In this document: piece by piece, positions 54,585 through 62,564 of the stretch
How positions within the stretch are numbered: the stretch's first letter is position 1
How the letters are laid out: each line of letters begins with the position of its first letter
NCBI RefSeq assembly: GCF_007860135.1
Contig: NZ_SJPV01000001.1
Location: 688,236-752,235, forward strand
Direction: 5' to 3'
DNA from: Novipirellula artificiosorum
Lineage (GTDB): Bacteria > Planctomycetota > Planctomycetia > Pirellulales > Pirellulaceae
Length of the DNA stretch: 64,000 nt
The notes under the pieces: generated by a model
The model's database searches: none
What the model was told of the DNA's origin: nothing
What the model saw: only the letters and a program-made list of their open reading frames with translations
Translations under genes and position numbers: made by a program

Positions 54585-56768
54585 TCAGGTCAAACCGGCC
54601 ATCTTGCGACCGATCCAAAACAGCGCCGCCAACCCGATCATGACCAGAACCGTCGCCGGGTGACTCCATAATCGAACGCGACGAACTTCCGCTGGCGGAT
54701 CAGGCATCGCCAGAAGGGTGTCTGCGAACGATGCGATCTCGTCGACCCGCAGCACCCGCCCCCGGGTGAGCTTGGCAAGTTCCTCGAGCACCTCAGGTCG
54801 GGCAGGTTTTCCAATCCGCTCGACGTCGGCAAGCTGCACGAAAACGCTTGTTTCGAGCGTCTCGCTGGTCTCCTTGCACCACAATTTCATCTTGTGAGAG
54901 CCAGCCTCACTCGGTGTGTAGTTACCGGCATAGACTCCCCAGATCGGATCCACCAGGTTCAATTGCACGCTTTCTGCTTTTCCCGAAGGGGCAATTGTCT
55001 CGATCGAGACATCGCCATCGCTGAGCGGTGCTCGCTGGTCGTCGAGAACCGTCGCCGTCAGCGAGAGCGTCTGTCCCACGTGAGGCTGCTCTGGTGAATA
55101 AAACAACCGTATTGATTTGCCTTTGGCCATGTTTCGCTGGTACGCCATCCAACGCACCACTTGCCCCCAAAATCGATAGTGATACAGATCCTCGACACCG
55201 CTTCGCCAACGCCACACGCTGTCGAAGCCGACAAAGAGGACTTTGCCATTGCCAAAACTTTGCGTCACCATCAGGGGGATTCGGCCATGTTCGTTCGAAG
55301 CATCACGATCGACCGCCAACACATCGCTTCCTTGTTTCGCTCGAATCACGGGGGCATGCCATTGGAAACCGGGCAGACGATCCCAAACTTGACGATTGTC
55401 GTCTTCGTCATCAGCCAACCGCGTCAACAAACTACGTCGTCCAGACTCCGTTAACGCTAAGGCATGGGCGAGTTCACTACCTTGGCCGCTGGGACGTGAG
55501 CGGTCCAAATCGACAGGCAACAGGTCGCCGATTGGCGTATCGACAAGTGACAACGTATGCCCCGCAATCCCAGGAACGACAACCAAACCGCTGGCATGTT
55601 GCTCGACCAACCCCCGTACTTGCTCGGTTTGCGATAGAGTCAATTGATCCTTGCCGACCCCCACATCGCCAAGAAAAACAACATCGTATTGCGTTAACTC
55701 ACCAAGATCCTCAGGAAACGATTGGATGTAATCCCGATTGCCGCCACCTCGTTTGCTGAGTCCTGGATGGAACAACAAACACGACACCTCCACGGCCGGA
55801 TCTCGCGACAATGCGTTTCTCAGAAAACGGTATTCCCAGCGAGGCTGCGATTCCACAATCAACACGTTGAGCTTTTCCTCGCGCACCGTCAGTGATGCCG
55901 AAAGCTCGTTGTTGTCCAAAATCCGCTCCTCCCCAGCCGCAGCAAGTGACAACGTCAATGATTGCGAACCGAGACTGCGTGGCGTCCAGACGATGGCCTC
56001 GTTCGTTCGGCTCATCGGCTCGATCATGAACTCCTTTTTAAGCACGTCTCCATCGGAATCGGTGAGTGACACGACAGCCAAATGATCTCGCGACAACGAG
56101 CTTTCCAACGTCAGCGGAATGCGTAGCGGTTTACCGACTGCGGCGAACGCAGGGACGTCAAACCGAAGCAATTGCAAATCGGGCATACGGTCAACGCTAC
56201 CGACCGGCACCACAAAAATCGGCACCCCACGAGCACGTAGTTCCGCGGCCGCTTCAACGGGCGGCGGACCCGTGTTCCAGTCACCGTCGGACGCTAACAC
56301 AATCGCACGCAGGTTCGGGTATTGCTTTTCGCTCGACGAAAGCACTTGGTGCAGATCGGTCGCATGACCAGCGCCCTCGCTTGCAAACGGGACCCTAACG
56401 ACATCGCCTCGACGAGAAAGCTCACTCCAAGTGGATTCATCCAAAACCGGTGCAACGGCTTGCTCGCGTGTCCCCACCGTCTTGGTTCCCGTTTCGATAT
56501 CCCGAGTCATCATGCTTGCGGATTGATCGACGAGAACCGCGAAAGTCGGCTTCACTTCCGAAGGAAGCTCCTCAAGTAACTCGGGTTGATTGAGGAGAAA
56601 CACCGCGAATCCCACCAACAACAAACGCAACAACTCAAGCGAAACCACCTGCCTGCGAAACCGGGCTCGGCGACAAGCCATCCAGCCGAGCATCAGCGTC
56701 ATCGCCATCGCGGCAATGGACACGGCAACGACCGCATGAGTGGAACCGATCGAGAGCGTCGACCCCAT
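54585..56768 (-). CDS. Membrane VWA-like protein with glutamine-amidotransferase-like fold
   Basis: The 727-residue protein has two N-terminal transmembrane segments (about 10-30, 45-62), a VWA-like domain with the metal site DQSASMM (about 80) and later VVFLGDVGVG, and a region typical of the GATase1-like domain found in DUF58-linked operons (VLIVESQPRWEYRFLRNAL, GLVVVPGIAG). A C-terminal transmembrane segment (about 700-720) follows. Its ATG overlaps the upstream BatA-like stop (TGATG). Role unknown; such proteins are thought to form surface or envelope complexes with the BatA- and DUF58-type proteins. Confidence 0.82.
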   Translation of the reverse strand: MGSTLSIGSTHAVVAVSIAAMAMTLMLGWMACRRARFRRQVVSLELLRLLLVGFAVFLLNQPELLEELPSEVKPTFAVLVDQSASMMTRDIETGTKTVGTREQAVAPVLDESTWSELSRRGDVVRVPFASEGAGHATDLHQVLSSSEKQYPNLRAIVLASDGDWNTGPPPVEAAAELRARGVPIFVVPVGSVDRMPDLQLLRFDVPAFAAVGKPLRIPLTLESSLSRDHLAVVSLTDSDGDVLKKEFMIEPMSRTNEAIVWTPRSLGSQSLTLSLAAAGEERILDNNELSASLTVREEKLNVLIVESQPRWEYRFLRNALSRDPAVEVSCLLFHPGLSKRGGGNRDYIQSFPEDLGELTQYDVVFLGDVGVGKDQLTLSQTEQVRGLVEQHASGLVVVPGIAGHTLSLVDTPIGDLLPVDLDRSRPSGQGSELAHALALTESGRRSLLTRLADDEDDNRQVWDRLPGFQWHAPVIRAKQGSDVLAVDRDASNEHGRIPLMVTQSFGNGKVLFVGFDSVWRWRSGVEDLYHYRFWGQVVRWMAYQRNMAKGKSIRLFYSPEQPHVGQTLSLTATVLDDQRAPLSDGDVSIETIAPSGKAESVQLNLVDPIWGVYAGNYTPSEAGSHKMKLWCKETSETLETSVFVQLADVERIGKPARPEVLEELAKLTRGRVLRVDEIASFADTLLAMPDPPAEVRRVRLWSHPATVLVMIGLAALFWIGRKMAGLT

Positions 56769-58828
56769 CACGCGACTCCGCCTTTCCGACGGTTTGCCCG
56801 CAAACCGGCAAGCCGCTCCAAGGGTGAATCAAGAACAGGTCGCCGGCTTGGAAGGCAGAGGATCGCTTCGAACAACAAGGCGACGATCATGCCAATCAAG
56901 AACAGCCTCCAGACCTCGTTCACGACACCACCGAAGCGGCCGTTCGCGTGATCCACTCGCTCAAACTCCATGCCGGCGAACAAGTCGGCCAACGCAGCAT
57001 CATCGATGACCCCCGTTCGATCTTCGGCAGCCGGACGATTGACTGCCACCACTGCCCTGCCCTGCTCCGATCCGATCTCATAGACTCCGGCGTGAGCCGG
57101 ATATTCACTCGACAGCGATTTGGGATTCCCTGCGATCGGTTGCCACGATTCCGTCCCTGGCTGTCCGCTGACTGCATCCCGTTGCGTCGCTGCACGCATC
57201 GAATCAAGTCCTTGCTGCAAAGCACGCTGGATCATCGCATAGAGCACGACCCCGTTTTCCTGCAGAGACGAATGCTGCATATCGGGCGAAGCCGTGCAAA
57301 AGTAGGCCGCGCCCTTCTCGGTCGCTGTACGCGCCAGCAGCGGATCCCCGCCGGACAACGTTGCTAAGGAAGTCACTTCGCCATCGAGGGTCGCATGCCC
57401 AAGCACTCGCAACTCGGCAAGCGGTAATTCGGTACCGGATTGCGTGTCGGCCAACAAGTCTTGAGTCTTCACCCAGTGTTCCACCATCACGCTTCCTGGG
57501 GCATCGATCCAACCACTCCAGCGAACCCCCATGAAGGACTCCGCGTTCGGTTGGCCGACACCACGGCCCCATCTCGATGAAGGAAAAAAAAGGACTTGGC
57601 CTCCTCGCTTGACAAAGTCTTCAACAACTTGGCGTGCCGTTCCGGTTGGCAACTCGCTCTGCCAAATCAACAAGCCAACATCGTTCGCTTGCAGTGATAC
57701 GACTTGCTGTGCATCCATCCGCTGGACCGAAACCGGAGTCTTCACGTCGGGGGAAACGGCCGCTGCGGCTTCAAGGGCCTGCGATACCGAAGCCGCCTCA
57801 CTGACAATGACAACTCGTCGATCCGGAGGCTCGCCCAAAACAAAAAAAGCTTCGTTGTCGGCAAGGTTGGAATCGGCGGGGATCGACACCCGACCCCAAG
57901 CGGTTGTCGTTGCTGGAGCCATGGGGATTCGATAATCATGGAACTCCGCGTTCCCCTCGGTCAACGGAATCTCAGCGCGAGTCCTTGCTCCATTCATTTC
58001 GAATGTCACAGGAACAAGCTCCGATGCTTGGCGACTTGTTCCCGTTGATACCAAACTCAAGGACAAACGCACGGAGGTTCCTTGATCATCCACAACTTGC
58101 TGGACCTTCGTGACTCGCACCGACCGATTGACCGACACCGGCTCCGGAAACGCCAAGAGATGGACTCGCACCGATTGGGACTGCTGTCCCAAGGTTCGTT
58201 TCAAGGCACCCCAGTTGCCGCTTTCGGGTTGCCAATCTGAGGATCGAAGATCGCTACAGATCCAGATGTCGGTGCGACCAAACTGCTCGCGTCGAACAAG
58301 ATCCACAGCGAGTTTCAACATCGCAGGTACGTCCGAAGTCGCCGCAGATCCCTGCATCCATGGCGAATCCAGCAGGGCATCGACACTGGAAAAACGTTTT
58401 GGCAAGTCACGGGGACCGTTGATCATGAACAGGTCGGCTGCACCAAGTTTACGCAGCGCGTCGGCGACCTGCTCGGAAGCCAGTCCAAGCTTCGTGGTTC
58501 CGCCCGGACCCAATTGCTGCATGCTGGGCGACCGGTCCAGAATAACAATCGTCGCGTCGACACGATCACCAAACGACCAGCCGAGCAATCCGCTCGACAA
58601 AGGGCGTGAAGCGGCCAGGATCATGCTGCCAATCGCAAGCGATCGCAACGCGAGAATCAGCCAACGACGAAGCCTGGCATGCCCACGGTTCGTCTGAGCC
58701 GCTTGCAGCAAAAACATCATCGCCGCCCACGGCTTGGTTTGATACCTCCATTGGTTGACCAAATGAATCAAGATCGGCAACAGCACGAGCGGCAGAGCCG
58801 CCAGCATCCAGGGTTGCAAGAAATTCAT
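56768..58828 (-). CDS. BatA-like membrane protein with VWA-type domain
   Basis: The N-terminus FLQPWMLAALPLVLLPILIHLVNQWRY-type segment (positions 3-30) is the BatA/TIGR02226 aerotolerance domain; a second transmembrane segment follows near 58-75. A VWA-like region with VILDRSPSMQQL follows (about 95-250), then several beta-rich segments and a C-terminal transmembrane helix (about 640-660). 686 residues. It overlaps the DUF58 gene by four bases (ATGA) and the next VWA gene by one base, so the three are translated as a unit. Function inferred only from Bat operons of other bacteria. Confidence 0.84.
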   Translation of the reverse strand: MNFLQPWMLAALPLVLLPILIHLVNQWRYQTKPWAAMMFLLQAAQTNRGHARLRRWLILALRSLAIGSMILAASRPLSSGLLGWSFGDRVDATIVILDRSPSMQQLGPGGTTKLGLASEQVADALRKLGAADLFMINGPRDLPKRFSSVDALLDSPWMQGSAATSDVPAMLKLAVDLVRREQFGRTDIWICSDLRSSDWQPESGNWGALKRTLGQQSQSVRVHLLAFPEPVSVNRSVRVTKVQQVVDDQGTSVRLSLSLVSTGTSRQASELVPVTFEMNGARTRAEIPLTEGNAEFHDYRIPMAPATTTAWGRVSIPADSNLADNEAFFVLGEPPDRRVVIVSEAASVSQALEAAAAVSPDVKTPVSVQRMDAQQVVSLQANDVGLLIWQSELPTGTARQVVEDFVKRGGQVLFFPSSRWGRGVGQPNAESFMGVRWSGWIDAPGSVMVEHWVKTQDLLADTQSGTELPLAELRVLGHATLDGEVTSLATLSGGDPLLARTATEKGAAYFCTASPDMQHSSLQENGVVLYAMIQRALQQGLDSMRAATQRDAVSGQPGTESWQPIAGNPKSLSSEYPAHAGVYEIGSEQGRAVVAVNRPAAEDRTGVIDDAALADLFAGMEFERVDHANGRFGGVVNEVWRLFLIGMIVALLFEAILCLPSRRPVLDSPLERLAGLRANRRKGGVA

Positions 58829-59748
58829 CGCGTCCCTCGCGCATTCATGCGACCCACGAGAAAACTGGTCAGCACTTGCTCGTAGGGCTCCGTTAGCGAC
58901 ACCACTCGGTAATCGACCTCGGTTTCAAGGGTCACTCGCTTCATCTCCTCCAAGTATTCTTGCATCGCTTGTCGGTAGGGACCTGCGATGTCACTGGGTT
59001 CGGCAAAGATCGTCTCTTCGTTTTCCATATCGACAAATCGAGTGGGTCGTTCGATCGGAAAATCGATCTCCTCGGGATCCAAAAGATGGAACGCGGCAAC
59101 GTCATGTTTTCGAAACCTCAAATGCTCAAAGCTGTCTCGCAAGGATTCCGGCGAGGTGAACAAGTCGGATAAAACCACGATCAGGGCATGTTGACGCACG
59201 GTTTCGGCCAACTCGTGTAACACGCTCACCAACTGTGTTTCCCCTTCTGCTTGCGCGGCTTCGAGCGAGTCAAACAACGTCGACAAATGGGCAGGGTTTC
59301 GGCGTGCGGGCAGATGACTCACGACACGGTTGGTCACACAAGCAAGCCCGACTGCATCGCCCTGTTCAATCGCCAAGTAACCAAGCGTCGCGGCGAACTG
59401 CTTCGCATAATCGAGCTTGCTATACTCACCACTTCCGAACGCCATCGATCCGCTGGTGTCGAGCACGAAGACCAAACGCAAGTTCGTATCGGCCTCGAAC
59501 TCCTTGACAAAAAACCGATCGGAGCGCCCGTAGGTCCGCCAATCGAGTCGACGCAGATCGTCACCGGGAACGTACTTGCGATACTCGGCAAACTCGACAC
59601 TTGAACCGCGATGAGGACTTGCGTGCCGACCCGAAATACTACCCTGCATGGCTTTCCGAGCAACCAGCGGCATTCCATGAAGACGCGCAACCACGTCAGG
59701 GTCGAGAAAATCACGTTTTTTTGCATCGCTACTCATCAGCAAAATCAT
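58825..59748 (-). CDS. DUF58-domain protein
   Basis: The 307-residue soluble protein shows the DUF58 signature RKYVPGDDLRRLDWRTYGRSDRF-like (about 55-78) and a VWA-like metal site VLDTSGSM, then LIVVLSDLF. DUF58 proteins usually pair with a MoxR AAA ATPase; no moxR gene is in this window upstream, where an ECF sigma operon lies 103 bases away. ATG 59748 and ATG 59736 are both possible starts; neither has a strong ribosome-binding site. Confidence 0.87.
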   Translation of the reverse strand: MILLMSSDAKKRDFLDPDVVARLHGMPLVARKAMQGSISGRHASPHRGSSVEFAEYRKYVPGDDLRRLDWRTYGRSDRFFVKEFEADTNLRLVFVLDTSGSMAFGSGEYSKLDYAKQFAATLGYLAIEQGDAVGLACVTNRVVSHLPARRNPAHLSTLFDSLEAAQAEGETQLVSVLHELAETVRQHALIVVLSDLFTSPESLRDSFEHLRFRKHDVAAFHLLDPEEIDFPIERPTRFVDMENEETIFAEPSDIAGPYRQAMQEYLEEMKRVTLETEVDYRVVSLTEPYEQVLTSFLVGRMNARGTR

Positions 59749-59850
59749 AGTCCGTTTTCGACCACCGCACAGCACAGTGTGGCAAATGCCTTCAAGAAGA
59801 AGTCGATCGGCCTCGAGGCGAGCGATGACGGATGATCTAGCAGTAGCGAA

Positions 59851-61056
59851 TCAGGGTTCGATGCCGATGTCCCGACCGTCTTCGATACTGCCTTCGTCAT
59901 CAATCATGTCCCTGCCGACCGAATAGATCGCGATCGTGTCGCCCACCCCTTTCCACTTCATCTGCGATCCATCATACGGATCGGTCGTAACGGCCTCAGG
60001 CAAATCAAGCTCGGTCAAAGTCGTCCCAATTTCACCGCCCGCGTCTTGCCAAGCGGCCAGAATTCGAACGGTCCGCGAAAGTGCTTGTTTGCGGCGCAGT
60101 GACACTAAACCCTGCTGCAGCGCGGACCAACTTGACCCGGCGAAAATGCTTGCCGAGGTCGGCTGGTCCGGGGCGATGCCCGTCGGCTTTTCCGAGAACG
60201 ACTGAAATTCGCTGACGACGTCCAAATACGCAGCAAGTTCTCCGAGCATCAGCATGAACCGACTCCCTGGGAAGGAGTCAAACGACGAAATCCCAAACGC
60301 GCGTTCGGTATCGAGCGTCATCTCGTAATTGGCGAGCAGTTTGGATTCATTCGAACAAGCCTGCAGTAGCATCTCGCGGGCCGCTGGCGAGGCATCGCCT
60401 GCATACAGACATCTGCCCGACAACTGAATGCCTTGCATATAGAGGGCGGTCCCAACCAAGTGGTTCAACAACAGGGGCTGCCGGGCGACGTGATCGCTCC
60501 ATCGCAAAATGGCGATCGCGTCCTCGACGGCGTCATCGGTCTTACCATCGGCTAACGACATCAATCCATGCCCATACAAGGCCCGGGTGATCGTGCGTGG
60601 TGAAATCTCTTGATCAATCAGTTGGTCCATAAACGGCGAAGGACCGTGTGAATAGTCGAGATCAGGTTGATACGCCGGCAATCGAGATGCCTTGCGTAAG
60701 GCTTCGTTGAGCTCAGAGAATTCCTGAACGATGCTTTTTGCTACGAGCATACTTCCCTCATCGAACTGGTCGTCCGTTACGCTGTCGCGAGTAGCTTCGG
60801 CAAGTTGTCGGTCAAAACTTCGAAGCTCATCGGCATATCGCTCCACTGCCTTCGCCGCATTGAGTTCCTCCCCGACTTCCGAGGGTTGCAGGTCTTGAAT
60901 GGAGATCGGTTTTCCGACTTCACGCAAGGGTGCTAAACGTGCCTCGACTCTGCGTGAGGCTCGCCAATTCAGCAACGCGACCATCAGGATGACGACGGAA
61001 ATGACTGAGAGGAGGACGATCGCCATCCACTTGAGGAACTTTCTTAGACGCTTCAC
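59851..61056 (-). CDS. Membrane-anchored protein of unknown function in an ECF sigma operon
   Basis: The 401-residue protein has one N-terminal transmembrane segment (about 11-30) and a large helical extracytoplasmic part. I do not recognise a catalytic family. Its start (GTG 61056) lies inside the upstream putative anti-sigma gene, with which it shares 137 bases in a different frame; an ATG at 61026 would shorten the overlap to 107. Third gene of sigma - anti-sigma - this protein, so it could act with the anti-sigma complex or be a target. Confidence 0.75.
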   Translation of the reverse strand: MKRLRKFLKWMAIVLLSVISVVILMVALLNWRASRRVEARLAPLREVGKPISIQDLQPSEVGEELNAAKAVERYADELRSFDRQLAEATRDSVTDDQFDEGSMLVAKSIVQEFSELNEALRKASRLPAYQPDLDYSHGPSPFMDQLIDQEISPRTITRALYGHGLMSLADGKTDDAVEDAIAILRWSDHVARQPLLLNHLVGTALYMQGIQLSGRCLYAGDASPAAREMLLQACSNESKLLANYEMTLDTERAFGISSFDSFPGSRFMLMLGELAAYLDVVSEFQSFSEKPTGIAPDQPTSASIFAGSSWSALQQGLVSLRRKQALSRTVRILAAWQDAGGEIGTTLTELDLPEAVTTDPYDGSQMKWKGVGDTIAIYSVGRDMIDDEGSIEDGRDIGIEP

Positions 61057-61459
61057 TGAATAACTCCGCGTTGAGGTTTTGCAAGATGGCGAGATGCTGA
61101 CGAAAGAATGCTTGAGGTGTCATCGGCGGTTCCTTTTCGGCAAACGCCGCGTCCGTGGCCGCACGTTGAGCTTGCGAAACGGAATCACGATGGCCGCCAT
61201 ACAACTTGTCCGCCGATCGTTCGACGATCACGAACACGAGCAGGCTGATGGCCAGTAGACATGGGGCTGCAAAAGTGGCCGTCCGATCCAATGTCGCCAA
61301 CCAACGACGATCGTCCGCCTTCGCTGTAAGCACTCGTGCTTGTGCATCCGATTCTCGTTGGCGTTCAATCGCATCGAGTACCGTCGTGCGCAGTCCTGCG
61401 GGTGCTTTCGGCGGGGCCAGTTGCAGCAGCGTTTGTTCAATTTGTTCCTGTTCGTTCAT
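60920..61459 (-). CDS. Putative anti-sigma-type membrane protein
   Basis: The 179-residue product has a soluble N-terminus (1-60) and one transmembrane segment (about 62-80), followed by a periplasmic tail, as in anti-sigma factors, though no zinc motif is seen. Its start overlaps the ECF sigma stop (ATGA), the usual arrangement. The last 137 bases overlap the next gene in another frame; a minus-one or plus-two shift near 61070 would end it on a TGA that overlaps the next GTG start, so a frameshift may have extended it. Confidence 0.7.
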   Translation of the reverse strand: MNEQEQIEQTLLQLAPPKAPAGLRTTVLDAIERQRESDAQARVLTAKADDRRWLATLDRTATFAAPCLLAISLLVFVIVERSADKLYGGHRDSVSQAQRAATDAAFAEKEPPMTPQAFFRQHLAILQNLNAELFSEASKKVPQVDGDRPPLSHFRRHPDGRVAELASLTQSRGTFSTLA

Positions 61460-61971
61460 CCGATCTGCTCCTGGATGACCAACCGCATTTTTGCAAGCGA
61501 TCGCCGGTAGCGGCTTGCACAGGTCCCGCTGGGGAGACGAAGAATTTTGGAGATTTGTGTGAAAGTCAATTGAGCGTAAACCTTTAACTCGATTAGTTCT
61601 TGTTCCTCTTCCGACAACGTTTTCAGAGCATGACGAATCAGCTCCGTATCATCGTCATCGGAATGGACAACACTCTCCGCAAGTGGCTCGTCAGTCGCCG
61701 TTTCCGCCATTCGTTTCTGTTTGTGGCTCAGCCATCGATTCGTTTCATTGCGAATCACCGTGAAGACGAACGCCTTCAGGTCATCGACCTCGCGCAGCCG
61801 TTCACGAGACCGATACAGACGGACGAATCCTTCCTGGAAAATTTCAGCAGCCGCGTCGGGGTCACCCGCAAGAACGGTCACATATTGAAACAGTCCATCC
61901 GCAGTCGCGTCGTACAATTCGGCCCATGCCGATGGCTCGTCATCGGCCAATCGCGACGGCAATCCGCTCAT
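61456..61971 (-). CDS. ECF-family RNA polymerase sigma factor
   Basis: The 171-residue protein has region 2 (about 15-85: AEIFQEGFVRLYRSRERL, FVFTVIRNETNRWLS) and region 4 (about 105-165: LSEEEQELIELKVYAQLTFTQISKIL, SRYRRSLAKMR) with the linker typical of ECF sigma factors. It should direct RNA polymerase to a stress or envelope regulon, probably including its own operon. It heads a three-gene unit with the putative anti-sigma and the anchored protein. Confidence 0.92.
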   Translation of the reverse strand: MSGLPSRLADDEPSAWAELYDATADGLFQYVTVLAGDPDAAAEIFQEGFVRLYRSRERLREVDDLKAFVFTVIRNETNRWLSHKQKRMAETATDEPLAESVVHSDDDDTELIRHALKTLSEEEQELIELKVYAQLTFTQISKILRLPSGTCASRYRRSLAKMRLVIQEQIG

Positions 61972-62209
61972 GATTGTTTTTTCGTTGGCATTCGACCTTT
62001 TCCGTTGTGAACAAGCGACTCAAGGGTGAAAGCATGCTGTCAGCAGTAAAGACCCGGCATGGTATCAGGTTTATGCACCTTGACGAAAAACACTTTGCGA
62101 ATCACCCATCATTGGGGCGTTCAAAACCCCAAGCGGTTTGATCCCACATCGCTGCGTCGATACGAAGTCCAGTGAACGTGCAGCGATCACTTCGCCCAAT
62201 ATTCTGGCT

Positions 62210-62340
62210 CCCTTCTCCCCCGATTTTCGGGGGAGAAGGGCTGGGGATGAGGGGGTGGCAGCAGGGTGATCGAGCCAAAAAGTCGTTCCGCAATCGGTGT
62301 GCGGAAAGCCCCTCACCCCCCTACCCCTCTCCCCGCCCGC
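62210..62340. repeat. Hairpin-forming GC-rich repeat
   Basis: A perfect 13-base inverted repeat (62210-62222 / 62228-62240, loop ATTTT), then a second 7-base hairpin (TTCCGCA/TGCGGAA, about 62286-62306) and a pyrimidine-rich block CCCCTCACC...TACCCCTCTCCCC partly complementary to the first half. Such elements are common as intergenic REP-like or MITE-like repeats. It lies in the 593-base stretch between the sigma operon and the transposase; nothing else is recognised there except the palindrome listed next. Confidence 0.65.
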
Positions 62341-62498
62341 GGAGGTCGTGCAGTTTTTAAGTTGTTGATTGAAAAAGACTTACAAGATTTACCTCTCCCT
62401 CTGGGCTCGTTGTACCACATAACTCCTGCGTTTTGCATGCATTGACGGGTTGGTTTTGTGTGCAACTCCACTGGACTTTTTGCTGGACGCCGCGAATT

Positions 62499-62514
62499 AT
62501 CCTCAATTGAGGAT
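62499..62514. promoter_or_regulatory. Perfect 16-bp palindrome upstream of the transposase
   Basis: ATCCTCAATTGAGGAT is a perfect inverted repeat 50 bases before the transposase start. It could be a host regulator site or part of the insertion sequence end; the element's left end is not certain. It shares the central CAATTG with the palindrome at 45201-45216. Confidence 0.45.
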
Positions 62515-62564
62515 CCGCGTTGGTGCTGCGGTTCATGGCAAATTTCTTCCACGGAGGTACTTTG

